From an uncultured Acidobacteriota bacterium (GTDB lineage Bacteria > Acidobacteriota > Terriglobia > Terriglobales > Acidobacteriaceae), in assembly GCA_903873705.1 (NCBI GenBank), contig CAIQPK010000042.1:1-61896 (forward strand): a DNA stretch of 61,896 nt. Direction: 5' to 3'. Below are positions 41,337 to 49,535 of this stretch, piece by piece. Numbering within the stretch: position 1 is the first letter of the stretch; each line of letters starts with the position of its first letter. Under the pieces are notes generated by a model that was not told the DNA's origin, searched no databases, and saw nothing but the letters and a program-made list of their open reading frames with translations. The position numbers were made by a program, and so were the translations under genes.

Positions 41337-43115
41337 CTAGAACGGGTTCAGCTTGCCGAGGCCCTTCTTCTTTTTGTTCTTGGAGGAGGACTCGTCGTCC
41401 TTGTCGAAGACGGGCTTGGGGGTTTTCTTGTTGGGGTTGGCGGCCGGTGTGGGAGTGGGGGGCTGCACTTTGCCTTCGGCTTCGTTGACAGCGTCCGGTG
41501 CCGGGGCGGCCTTTTCTACCGGGGGTAGAGCGGCGGCGTCAGCGGGGGCGGCGGTCTTGAGGCCGTAGGAGGTGTCGGCTGCTGTGCCGGTGGGCGGACG
41601 GTCGGGCGAGGCGACGACGGGAGCCTTGACGCCGGGCGTGAGGACTTCGACGCCGACCGAGTTACCGCGTGCGCCGGTAGCAGCGGAGGGCGAGGTGCCG
41701 GTCATGGTGGAGGTTCCGCTGCCGGTGGATCCTTCGCCGGGGCCGGCGACGTCCTGGAAGGCGAGCGGCGCTGCGGGTACGGGTACGGGCTGGTCAGAGG
41801 TGGCGGGAGTGGGTGTGCCGTTGGCATCGCTGATGACGGGGTGACCGCTGGCGGCGCGGGGATCGAGCGCCATGCGGTAGTCTTCCATGATCTGGCGGTT
41901 GATGCTGGGGGCGACGGTGGCGGTGGCGTCGTCGAGGGGCGCTTCGCCGGTGCGAGCGGCGGTGACGGTGTCTGGCCGGCGCATGAACATGACGGCGAGG
42001 CGCTTCTGCAGGTTGTACTGCGCGCGGCTGCCTTCGAGTGCTTCGCTGGCGGCTGCCTGCTCGGGCGTGGGGTTGGGGACGGGGAGGCCCATGGAGACGA
42101 GGCGCTCCTTGGCGTCTTCAACGTGGGTGGCGGCAGAGTGCTCCAGGACTACCTTGCGGTAGGCGGCGGCGGCACGGCCGTCGTAGGTGGCCAGCAGCTG
42201 GGCGCGGGCGCCTTCGGGCAGGTTGGTCTGGGCGCGAACGAGGCGCGACTCCGAAGCGTAGGCGTCGCCAATGGCGATCAGGACGTCGTCCATGTGGCTG
42301 TAAAGCGGGTAGGTGTCGGCGACGGTCTGGAAGCGGGCGATGGTGGCCGGCCAGTTTTCATGGGTGGCGTAGAAGGCGCCGAGTTCGGCTTCGCGCTCGG
42401 CGAGGACTTCCTGCACCTCGCGGAGCTTCTGGTGAGCTTCGGGGATGATCGGCGAATCGGGGTACTGCTTGAGCATCAGGCGGTAGGCGTCCTGCGCCTT
42501 GAGGGCCTTCTGGTAGTCGCGGTCGGGGACGTCCATCTGTTTGAAGTAGATGTCGCCGACGCGCATCTGAGCCTCGGCGGCCTCGGGTACGTTGGGGAAG
42601 AAGGTGATGAAGTCGTTGTACTCCTGCTCGGCCTGGGTGAGGGCAGCGGAGCCGCCTTCCTTGTACCAGCTGTCGGCGATGGCGAGCTTGGCGCGCATCT
42701 GGTACTGGGAGTCGGGGTAGGTGTTGAGCAGGGTTTGCAGGTCGAGACGGGCGACGTCGAAGTGGCCGCTCTTGGTCTGGGCGAGGGCTTTGTCGTAGAG
42801 GGCCTTGTCGGGCAGGTTGGCGTCCTTGCCGGCGAGCGGGTTAAGCTTGGCGTCACGCTTCTGGACGCGGCGCGTGTCCTTGGACTTGACGACGCGGTCT
42901 TCCTTGGTGACCTTCTGCTTCTTGGCCTTCCTGGGTGTCTTCTCATTGGAGAGAGTGGCGGAGGCCTGCGCGGGAGCGGAATCCTGCTGGGCTGCGGGGG
43001 CGGCTGCGGGAGCAGTGGGCTCCTGCGCTGCGAGGGGCAACATCATCATTGCGGCTACTGCGAAACCGGCTGCCTGTGCTGCGCGCTTGCTGCTGAAAAA
43101 GGATCGAACCATCAT
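41337..43115 (-). CDS. Exported TPR protein, BamD/YfiO-like
   Basis: A 592-aa exported protein. N-terminal hydrophobic signal (AAQAAGFAVAAMMMLPLAA), a Lys-rich Ala/Pro linker, then TPR repeats resembling BamD, the outer-membrane-protein assembly lipoprotein: LYDKALAQTKSGHFDVARLD, LLNTYPDSQYQMRAKLAIAD, YNDFITFFPNVPEAAEAQMR and LKAQDAYRLMLKQYPDSPII. There is no lipobox Cys at the signal end, unlike BamD, and the C-terminal 200 residues are a Pro/Thr/Ala-rich tail ending in a basic KNKKKKGLGKLNPF. It probably acts at the inner side of the outer membrane. It precedes a strong terminator. Confidence 0.82.
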   Translation of the reverse strand: MMVRSFFSSKRAAQAAGFAVAAMMMLPLAAQEPTAPAAAPAAQQDSAPAQASATLSNEKTPRKAKKQKVTKEDRVVKSKDTRRVQKRDAKLNPLAGKDANLPDKALYDKALAQTKSGHFDVARLDLQTLLNTYPDSQYQMRAKLAIADSWYKEGGSAALTQAEQEYNDFITFFPNVPEAAEAQMRVGDIYFKQMDVPDRDYQKALKAQDAYRLMLKQYPDSPIIPEAHQKLREVQEVLAEREAELGAFYATHENWPATIARFQTVADTYPLYSHMDDVLIAIGDAYASESRLVRAQTNLPEGARAQLLATYDGRAAAAYRKVVLEHSAATHVEDAKERLVSMGLPVPNPTPEQAAASEALEGSRAQYNLQKRLAVMFMRRPDTVTAARTGEAPLDDATATVAPSINRQIMEDYRMALDPRAASGHPVISDANGTPTPATSDQPVPVPAAPLAFQDVAGPGEGSTGSGTSTMTGTSPSAATGARGNSVGVEVLTPGVKAPVVASPDRPPTGTAADTSYGLKTAAPADAAALPPVEKAAPAPDAVNEAEGKVQPPTPTPAANPNKKTPKPVFDKDDESSSKNKKKKGLGKLNPF

Positions 43116-43219
43116 GCGTAAACCGCCTCACTCCTGCCGGGGGCGAAACTGCGCCCGGGGCACGCCTTATTCTATGCTTTTTGGCGGGAATCCGGCTTTG
43201 GAAAGCGGTCCCGCGGTGG

Positions 43220-43894
43220 TTAAACGGTGACGCTGGCAGCGGCCCTGGCGGTGCGCAGGAAGTCGACTGCGTTGGCTTCGGTTTTGCCGGGAGAGAAGAT
43301 GGCCGACCCGGCGACGAGCATGTCTGCTCCTGCTTGGACGACCGAGGCGACGGTGTCGTGAGCGACGCCGCCGTCGACTTCGATACGGAAATTGAGGCCG
43401 AGGTCCTTGCGAAGCTGGGCGAGCTGGCGGATGCGGGGGAGGCAGGCGGGCAGGAACTTCTGGCCGCCGAAGCCGGGGTTCACGCTCATGATGAGGACGT
43501 GGTGGACCAAGGGGAGGACTTCGACGAGGAAGTCGACCGGGGTGGCGGGGTTGATGACGACGGCGGGTTTGGCGCCGTGGTCGGCGATGAGCTGGAGGGT
43601 GCGGTTGAGGTGGGGGCAGGCTTCCCAGTGGACGGCGATCATGTCGGCGCCGGCGGCGGCGAAGTCGGGGATGAACTTGTCGGGGTTCTCGATCATGAGG
43701 TGGCAGTCGAGGGGGAGGCTGGTGAGGGGGCGGATGGCTTTGACTACGGGTGGCCCGAAGGTGATGTTAGGGACGAAGTGGCCGTCCATGACGTCGACGT
43801 GGACGATGGTGCCGCCGGCGCGGGTGGCGAGGGCGATCTCGTCGGCGAGGTGGGCGAAGTCGGCCGAGAGGATGGAGAAGGCTAGTTCGATCAT
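43220..43894 (-). CDS. rpe: Ribulose-phosphate 3-epimerase
   Basis: Interconverts ribulose 5-phosphate and xylulose 5-phosphate in the pentose phosphate pathway. The 224-aa TIM barrel has LAFSILSADFAHLADEI, VHVDVMDGHFVPNITFGP, DCHLMIENPDKFI, VLIMSVNPGFGGQKF and IEVDGGVAHDTV, which include the metal-binding His and Asp pairs. ATG 43894 is chosen because it gives the family opening; the frame stays open to 44053 across the neighbouring gene end. No co-transcribed Calvin or pentose gene nearby. Confidence 0.95.
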   Translation of the reverse strand: MIELAFSILSADFAHLADEIALATRAGGTIVHVDVMDGHFVPNITFGPPVVKAIRPLTSLPLDCHLMIENPDKFIPDFAAAGADMIAVHWEACPHLNRTLQLIADHGAKPAVVINPATPVDFLVEVLPLVHHVLIMSVNPGFGGQKFLPACLPRIRQLAQLRKDLGLNFRIEVDGGVAHDTVASVVQAGADMLVAGSAIFSPGKTEANAVDFLRTARAAASVTV

Positions 43895-43917
43895 CGCGAT
43901 AAGTTTAGCAGCGGGGG

Positions 43918-44754
43918 CTACTCTTCTACTTCGGGCGGCAGTTCGTAACGACGCCATGCTGCCCCCGGTATCGAGCGTTCGGCATACCAGCCCAAGGGTA
44001 GATCGTGGAGTTCCTCGATCGACGAGTCGTCGTCGACCGGATGATGCAAGCATGAGACAACCGGTCCACCGTGGTCACTCATGGTGTCACCGAGAAACTG
44101 CCAGGCACCGTCCCTGTCGTGAGTGACGAAGACAACCGGCTCTACTTTGTCAAAAACCCTTTGCGAAAGGAATGCATTCGTATGGCGACTCATCGGGAAC
44201 TTCCAAGTTGTTGTGGGGACGTCATCCTCAAGGAAGTCGTGCTCAGTTGGGCCCTCCGGCTCGCCAGGAGTAAACATGGGTTGGCGGAAGTAATCGTTGA
44301 AGCCTGATTCCCATTGGAAGCGACCTTCGAGATCGGGATAGATGAGTTGGAGAGCAGGGACTTCGGCTCCCTTGTAGTACCAGTTGCTTCGCAGCATTGT
44401 TCGCTCATACCAAATACGTCCAACAGGACGAAAAAACACTTCGACATCTCCACCTAGCAAATCGCGGTGGCGACCTTTTGATAGATCAACGCCCTCCTTC
44501 ATGAGATCAACCGCGTAGCCGATCGCAACATGCGCCGTTTTTAACGGAAGGACCGCGGTGATGATTTCCGGGAAGCTGAATATGTCAAATAGGCCTGTGG
44601 TGTAGGCAAAGGAGCGAGACGGTGTGGCGCTTGAGACGAGCATCGCTTGCCAGCCGAACTCTTCGATGTCATCGAGAGTGTCGGCAAAGCTTTTCTTTAG
44701 CTCCTGTGCACGCCAATAGGCGAGGCGCTCACTGCGGTAGGGCGAAGCGCTCAT
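43918..44754 (-). CDS. DUF4262-family protein
   Basis: A 278-aa cytosolic protein. The family block is visible: DDIEEFGWQAMLVSSATPSR followed by SFAYTTGLFDIFSFPEIITAV, then LMKEGVDLSKGRHRDLLG. The middle part (FFRPVGRIWYERTMLRSNWY, LQLIYPDLEGRFQWESGFND) agrees with this group. The C-terminal 100 residues add a DUF-like extension with FVTHDRDGAWQFLGDT and SCLHHP. Codon use is less GC-rich than in rpe and uvrC. The ATG overlaps the uvrC-like stop by four bases. Function unknown. Confidence 0.82.
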   Translation of the reverse strand: MSASPYRSERLAYWRAQELKKSFADTLDDIEEFGWQAMLVSSATPSRSFAYTTGLFDIFSFPEIITAVLPLKTAHVAIGYAVDLMKEGVDLSKGRHRDLLGGDVEVFFRPVGRIWYERTMLRSNWYYKGAEVPALQLIYPDLEGRFQWESGFNDYFRQPMFTPGEPEGPTEHDFLEDDVPTTTWKFPMSRHTNAFLSQRVFDKVEPVVFVTHDRDGAWQFLGDTMSDHGGPVVSCLHHPVDDDSSIEELHDLPLGWYAERSIPGAAWRRYELPPEVEE

Positions 44755-46412
44755 TTGGTTTCTCCGATAATCTCTGCGGGAGTGCTTGTCTTGCGGTTAC
44801 GTGACCGTTTGGGAAGGACCGGCACTTCGCGTTCTACGCCTTCGCGGCCTTCGTGGATGATTTTGGTTCTTAGGGTTTTGGCGGCTTCGCGGTCTACGGG
44901 TGGGGCGGCGGTGGGTGGGCCGAGGGCTACGCGGGCGGCGGCGTTGAGGATGCGGCGGATGGGCCAGACGTCTTTCGTACCGGCTGGGTCGGGGTTGGGG
45001 AGGAGGACTTCGCCGCTGCGTTGCTTTTCGGGGCGGTAGTACCAGCGGCGGAAGAGGGCGAGGGTGTCGCAGCGTTCGGCTATGTCGGGTGGGGGTTGGT
45101 GGGTGGTTTGGGTGGTGAGGTGGGCGAGGACGGCGCGGGCGCGGTCTTCGGGGGTGGCGGAGGGCGAGGGTCCAGGGTTCAGGGCCCAGGGTTCAGAAGG
45201 CGCGGCTTGCGTGCCAGGCGGAGAAAATGCGGGGATCTCTCCACTGCGCTGCGCTTCGGTCGAGATGACGGCTGTGGATGGCATGTGGGTTGAGGTAACG
45301 GCGGTCGATGGTGTTTCGCCCGAAGTGGCGGAGGCTGAGTTGGGTGCTGGGGGTGTGGCGGGTTCGTCGAGGGGGACGGGGGCGAGCATGAGGGGTTGGG
45401 CGAAGAGGGAGCTGCCTACGGCGGTTTGCTCGCGGACGGCGCGGACGCCGAGGGTGGAGAGCGGCTCGGGGCCGACGAGGCGGCCGTTTTCGAGGAGGAA
45501 GACGGCGGCTTCTTCGAGCTTGAGCGTGCGCTCGGGGTGGTGGGGATCGGGGCGGGGGGCGGCTTCCTGGAGGATGACGGCGCTGAGGGCTGCTACGGGG
45601 CGGACGAGTTCGTCGGCGAGGGCGGCGGCGGCTTTGACGCGCTCCCATTGCTTGTGGAGGGCGGCGGCCTGCTCGAAGTCCATGGCTTCGCTGGCGGCTT
45701 CGCGCTGGGCGGCTACTTCGGTGAGGAGGGATTCGCCGCGGGTGGCGAAGAAGGCGTGGACGCGGGCGGCTTCGGCGGCGTAGTCGGCGGGGGTGCAGGC
45801 GGCTTTGCAGGGCTCGATGCACTTCTTCATTTCGCCGTAGGCGCAGCCGGGGTGGTCGGGGTGGACCTGGAGGTCTTCATGGCAGCGGCGGAGCTTGAAG
45901 AGGTCGAGCACGGCGTCGCCGTAGCGCTCGGCGGCGGCGCGGGAGGGGAAGGGGCCGAAGCTTTCGGGGAGAGATCGCGGGGAGAGTTTGTTGGTGGTGT
46001 AGACGCGGGGGTGTTCGTGCTGGAGGGTGATGCGGAGGAAGAAGGGAGCGTGCAGGCGGAGGCGCTTGCGGGCCTGCTCGGGGCCGAAGGCGGCGCGGGT
46101 TGCGCGGTAGAGCAGGAGGGATGACTCGAAGTCGGAGCCGGTGCGGGTGTAGTCGATGAAGCGGACTTTGCTGCGGAGGTTGAGGCGCCGGGAGAGTACG
46201 GGGCGGCCTTGCTCGTCGACGGCTTCAGGTGGAGCGAGGAGGCGGCGGAGACGGCGGCGGAGGTCGGCGGTGCGGGTGAGGTAGGGCTCGGAATTTTCGG
46301 CGGAACCGCGGAGGGCGAAGATGCCGGGAGCGGCGGGGATCTGGCGCAGGAGGGCTTCGGCGTCGGCGGCCTGGAAGACGATGCGGGATTGGAACTCGAA
46401 GGCCGCGCTCAC
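44751..46412 (-). CDS. UvrC-like protein with degenerate GIY-YIG and no RNase H domain
   Basis: A 553-aa relative of the excinuclease subunit UvrC. N-terminal GIY-YIG-like segment PGIFALRGSAENSEPYLTRT then DLRRRLRRLL: GIY is GIF and YIG is YLT, while the Arg is kept. The Cys cluster (CHEDLQVHPDHPGCAYGEMK, CIEPCKAAC) and UVR motif (EAMDFEQAAALHKQWERVK) are intact. No C-terminal endonuclease V/RNase H or HhH region is seen. Residues 380-415 are coded by C-type and D repeats in tandem (VISTEAQRSGEIPAF, EPWALNPGPS). A repair role is inferred only; nuclease activity is doubtful. Confidence 0.8.
   Translation of the reverse strand: MSAAFEFQSRIVFQAADAEALLRQIPAAPGIFALRGSAENSEPYLTRTADLRRRLRRLLAPPEAVDEQGRPVLSRRLNLRSKVRFIDYTRTGSDFESSLLLYRATRAAFGPEQARKRLRLHAPFFLRITLQHEHPRVYTTNKLSPRSLPESFGPFPSRAAAERYGDAVLDLFKLRRCHEDLQVHPDHPGCAYGEMKKCIEPCKAACTPADYAAEAARVHAFFATRGESLLTEVAAQREAASEAMDFEQAAALHKQWERVKAAAALADELVRPVAALSAVILQEAAPRPDPHHPERTLKLEEAAVFLLENGRLVGPEPLSTLGVRAVREQTAVGSSLFAQPLMLAPVPLDEPATPPAPNSASATSGETPSTAVTSTHMPSTAVISTEAQRSGEIPAFSPPGTQAAPSEPWALNPGPSPSATPEDRARAVLAHLTTQTTHQPPPDIAERCDTLALFRRWYYRPEKQRSGEVLLPNPDPAGTKDVWPIRRILNAAARVALGPPTAAPPVDREAAKTLRTKIIHEGREGVEREVPVLPKRSRNRKTSTPAEIIGETK
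45168..45272. repeat. Family D plus C-type hairpin inside uvrC-like gene
   Basis: D part 45168-45198 (TCCAGGGTTCAGGGCCCAGG), C part 45226-45272 (GCGGGGATCTCTCCACTGCG then TTCGGTCGAGATGACGG). Both in frame on the minus strand. Confidence 0.9.
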
Positions 46413-46466
46413 AGGATGAATTTTAGACGGCGGCGACGGTTCTGTTTGGGACTTGATCTTTTGAAG

Positions 46467-46501
46467 TTGTCATTCCGCAGCGTAGCGAAGGAATCTGCTT
46501 G
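46467..46501 (-). repeat. Family B hairpin, left end of GIY-YIG cassette
   Basis: TTGTCATTCCGCAGCGTAGC then GAAGGAATCTGCTTG, in reverse orientation. Stem CATTCC/GGAAT(C). Confidence 0.92.
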
Positions 46502-46528
46502 TTGTTCGGTGCGGCTACAATCTTCGCC

Positions 46529-46822
46529 ATGCCGCGTCGTGAGCTTCAATACTGCGTCTACATTTTGTCGAGCAAGTCGCGGACGCTGTATATCGGCGTC
46601 ACGAATAACCTTGTGGCGCGCGTGTTGAAGCACCGTGACGGCGAGCCTGGGTCGTTCACAGCTCGCTACAAGGTCTATCGGCTGGTTTACTTTGAGCGGT
46701 TTCAGTATGTGGGGAATGCGATCGCGCGGGAGAAGGAGTTGAAGGATTGGAACCGGGCGCGGAAGGTGGCGTTGATTGAGGCTGGGAATCCGCTTTGGGA
46801 CGATCTTGCCGCTGATTGGTAA
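46529..46822 (+). CDS. GIY-YIG endonuclease, UPF0213/YhbQ-like
   Basis: A 97-aa single-domain GIY-YIG nuclease. Catalytic positions are complete: Y11 (CVYIL), Y21 (LYIGVTNNL), R31 (VARVLKH), E68 (AREKELKDW) and N87 (GNPLW). ELQYCVYILSSKSRTLYIGV is the family opening and the end NPLWDDLAADW is typical. ATG 46529 is used; upstream residues are coded by the left repeat. The gene fills almost the whole space between two inverted family-B repeats. Unlike the neighbouring uvrC-like protein, its active site looks functional. Substrate is unknown; hairpin or repeat DNA is a plausible target. Confidence 0.93.
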   Translation: MPRRELQYCVYILSSKSRTLYIGVTNNLVARVLKHRDGEPGSFTARYKVYRLVYFERFQYVGNAIAREKELKDWNRARKVALIEAGNPLWDDLAADW

Positions 46823-46841
46823 TGGGCGGGGGGCGGGCGAC

Positions 46842-46876
46842 AAGCAGATTCCTTCGCTGCGCTGCGGAATGACAAG
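46842..46876 (+). repeat. Family B hairpin, right end of GIY-YIG cassette
   Basis: CAAGCAGATTCCTTCGCTGC then GCTGCGGAATGACAA. Mirror of the left end. Confidence 0.92.
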
Positions 46877-46923
46877 TTTGAAGGGTGGTTAGTTGACCCT
46901 GGAGTGAATGGGGCGAACGCTCC

Positions 46924-48354
46924 CTAGCTTCCGCCGGCAACGGTCATGCCTTCGATGCGTACCGTAGGGACGGCGCCGCTGCTGAGGAACTCGAGGTCGC
47001 TGCCGATGGCGGATACGTTGCGGAACATGTCTTTCAGGTTGCCGGCTATGGTGATCTGCTCTACCGGGTAGGCTAGTTCGCCGTTTTCGATCCAGAGACC
47101 GCTGGCACCTTGCGAGTAGTCGCCCGTGACGAGGTTGACGCCGAAGCCCATCGTCTGCAGGACGTAGAGGCCGTTCGGGACGTCCGCGATGATCTGATCG
47201 CAGGTTTGAGTGCCGGGTTCGAGATAGTAATTGCCGCCGCCGATGCCCGGAGCGCCGGCGAGGCCGCGGGAGGCCTTGCCTGTGGAGGGCATGTTGAGCT
47301 TTCGGCCGGTGTAGGTGTTGAGCATCAGGTTTTTGAGGACGCCTTTTTCGATGACGACGGTGCGGCGGGTGGGCAGGCCGTCGCCGTCGAAGGGCGAGGT
47401 GCCGAAGCCGCCTACCTTGATGGTTTCGCCGTTGGGCAGGGTGTGGTCGAAGACCATGGTGCCGTCGTCGACCATGGTGATGTTTTCGCCGGCTACCTGC
47501 TCGCCGAGTTTGCCGGCAAACATGCTGGCGTTGCGGTAGATGCTGTCGCCGTCGGCGGCGGAGATGAGGTTGCCCATGAGGCCGCGGGCGATTTCGGGAG
47601 CGAAGACGACGGGGCACTGCTGGGTGGGAACGCGGCGGGCGCCAAGACGGCGGAGGGCGCGTTCGGCGGCTTTGCGGCCAACTTCTTCGGGTGAGGCGAG
47701 GAGCTGGGCGGTGCGAGCGCTGGAGTACCAGTAGTCGCGCTGCATGGCGCCGGAGGCGTCCTGCGCAATGGGGGTGACGGAGAAGCCGACGTAGCTGCGG
47801 CGGTAGTTGCCGGAGAAGCCGCGGGAGTTGACCATGACGCGGCGGGCGCTGGAGGCGTCGAAGTGGGCGCCGGAGGAGTTCTGGATGCGAGCGTCGGCGG
47901 CCATGGCGGCGGCTTCGCAGCGGCGGGCGATCTCGATGCGCTCGGCGGCGGGGATGGCGTCGATGTCGTCGAAGTAGAGGTGCTGTGTGGCGGGGTCGTT
48001 CTGGCCGAAGGCTGCACGGTCGGGCAGGCCGGCGAAGGGGTCGGCTCCTGTGACCTTGGCGAGCTCGACGGCGCCGTCGATGAGGCGGGCGATGCCGTCG
48101 GGCGAGAGGTCGGAGGTGGAGGTGCTGGCGGTGCGCTGGCCGCCCTCGCTGGCGAAGAAGACGCGCAGGCCGAGTGCGCCGGAGCCGGATTCGGTGAGCT
48201 GCTCGACCTGGCCGAGGCGGACGGTGACGGCGAACTCTTCGCTTTCGAAGCCGACGGCTTCGGCATCGGTGGCGCCGGCTTTTAGGGCGCTGGCGACGAC
48301 TTCTTCAGCGAGCAGGCTGAGAGGATGTTGCAACTTGGTGGAGATACCCGTCAT
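46924..48354 (-). CDS. pmbA: TldD/PmbA-family protein PmbA (TldE)
   Basis: A 476-aa subunit without the metal motif that pairs with TldD (at 50.7 kb) as a protease complex. The N-terminal DUF1669-like part (VVASALKAGATDAEAVGFES; VRLGQVEQLTESGSGALGLR) and C-terminal beta-barrel blocks (GKLGEQVAGENITMVDDG; TRRTVVIEKGVLKNLMLNTY; GANLVTGD-like GVNLVTGDYSQGASGLWIEN) are typical. ATG 48354 is used; TTG 48360 is two codons upstream. TldD/E trims peptides such as microcin B17 precursor and CcdA in E. coli; no RiPP precursor was found nearby. Confidence 0.94.
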   Translation of the reverse strand: MTGISTKLQHPLSLLAEEVVASALKAGATDAEAVGFESEEFAVTVRLGQVEQLTESGSGALGLRVFFASEGGQRTASTSTSDLSPDGIARLIDGAVELAKVTGADPFAGLPDRAAFGQNDPATQHLYFDDIDAIPAAERIEIARRCEAAAMAADARIQNSSGAHFDASSARRVMVNSRGFSGNYRRSYVGFSVTPIAQDASGAMQRDYWYSSARTAQLLASPEEVGRKAAERALRRLGARRVPTQQCPVVFAPEIARGLMGNLISAADGDSIYRNASMFAGKLGEQVAGENITMVDDGTMVFDHTLPNGETIKVGGFGTSPFDGDGLPTRRTVVIEKGVLKNLMLNTYTGRKLNMPSTGKASRGLAGAPGIGGGNYYLEPGTQTCDQIIADVPNGLYVLQTMGFGVNLVTGDYSQGASGLWIENGELAYPVEQITIAGNLKDMFRNVSAIGSDLEFLSSGAVPTVRIEGMTVAGGS

Positions 48355-48390
48355 AGTCAAAGAAACCTGGTCGATCGGTGGGAGAAATTG

Positions 48391-49530
48391 TTGAGCAGAG
48401 TTGCGAAGAGTGCTTTATCGCGCGCCAGCAGCGCCTGCCTCATTCTAGTCTGCCTGTTGGCGGTGCGGGTGGGGTGCGGACCGGGGCCCACAGTTCTGCA
48501 GCCGGTGAACGTGAGCGCAGCGGCGCGCGCGCGGATTGCGACGGTCACTCACTTTGGCGATTCCGTTACCTGCGGCGCGCTGGCTTATCCGCATGACGGC
48601 GTTCTACCGATCCGGTCGAAGGAAGGCTTTGCGGGCTTGCTGGATATGGCGATTGGGCGGCCGGCTGAGAACTTCTGCTTCTCGGGCGACCGCGCGGCGG
48701 ACATGGCGCGGGTGGTGAACGCCAGGGCTGTTCCGAAGTTGGGGGCGCACCAGCTTTACACGGTGCTGATCGGCGTTAACGATGCGAACGGTTGTGGCCC
48801 TGCGGCGGGTTGCAGGGATAACTTTCGGCAGACGATGCTGGCCTCGCTGGCTTGGCTGGCCATTCCGGCGAGTGATAAGGTGCTGGCCGCGGCGGCTGAG
48901 ACGCGCACGGGCACGTGGAACGCGGACGTGCTTTTCGGCAGCGCGCAGGAGACGCGGGTGAGTGGTTCGACGTTGAGTTTTTCGGTGCGGCAGGCTGTGG
49001 CGGGGCGTTCGGTTTATGTGGCGTACAGGGTTTTTGATTCGTCGGTGGCGCGCGGGGGTGCGGCAACGGTTTTGGTGGATGGTGTGGCTGTTGCGGCACT
49101 GAGTGCGGACAGCGGCGCGGCACCGATTGCGACGCAGAATGGCGTGCACGACACGGTTTTTGTGGCTGCTGTACCGCTGGGTGGGGTTGGGCTGCACCAC
49201 GTCGCGGTGCGGGTGAGCTCGCCTGATGGGGCGGCATTTTCTCTGTTGTGGGTGGGGACGCCGACGGGTAGCTACGCGTCAATGGAGGGCGCGCCGCGGG
49301 TGGTGGTGGGTGGGATTCCTGCCACGACCGATCCTGAACTCAACCAGGTGGTGAGCCGTTACAACGTGCTGCTGGGCGAGATTGTAGCGGGGCTGGTGGG
49401 CGATGGGATGAATATCCAGGTGGCGCCGACGGCGACGGCGCTGAACCCGGGAAGCGATATGGAAGACAAGGTGCATCCGAACAACGCCGGCCATCACAAA
49501 CTGGCAGCGGCGTTTGCCGGAGTGCTTTAG
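48391..49530 (+). CDS. Exported SGNH/GDSL hydrolase
   Basis: A 379-aa esterase-like protein. Block I HFGDSVTCG carries the nucleophile Ser, block III GVNDAN the oxyanion Asn, and block V DKVHPNNAGH the catalytic Asp and His. A beta-sandwich-like insert (about residues 190-300, FSVRQAVAGRSVYVAYRVFD) splits the domain, which is unusual. The N-terminus has a hydrophobic export signal (ACLILVCLLAVRVG before CGPGP). TTG 48391 is favoured because GGGAG lies six bases upstream. Divergent from pmbA with a 36-base gap. Substrate unknown; carbohydrate esters are likely for the family. Confidence 0.84.
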   Translation: MSRVAKSALSRASSACLILVCLLAVRVGCGPGPTVLQPVNVSAAARARIATVTHFGDSVTCGALAYPHDGVLPIRSKEGFAGLLDMAIGRPAENFCFSGDRAADMARVVNARAVPKLGAHQLYTVLIGVNDANGCGPAAGCRDNFRQTMLASLAWLAIPASDKVLAAAAETRTGTWNADVLFGSAQETRVSGSTLSFSVRQAVAGRSVYVAYRVFDSSVARGGAATVLVDGVAVAALSADSGAAPIATQNGVHDTVFVAAVPLGGVGLHHVAVRVSSPDGAAFSLLWVGTPTGSYASMEGAPRVVVGGIPATTDPELNQVVSRYNVLLGEIVAGLVGDGMNIQVAPTATALNPGSDMEDKVHPNNAGHHKLAAAFAGVL

Positions 49531-49535
49531 CAGCT

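Larger units (their letters stand above)
46467..46876. mobile_element. Putative GIY-YIG cassette bracketed by inverted family-B repeats
   Basis: A 410-bp segment made of one GIY-YIG gene between two family-B hairpins in opposite orientation. Left end TTGTCATTCCGCAGCGTAGC, right end GCGCTGCGGAATGACAA; they match as a 35-bp inverted repeat with one mismatch. The cassette sits between the uvrC-like gene and pmbA. Mobility is inference; no target duplication was identified. Confidence 0.55.

Noticed and set aside
46467-46876. Classical insertion sequence
   Set aside because: No transposase; the only gene is a GIY-YIG nuclease, so it is reported as a putative cassette only.
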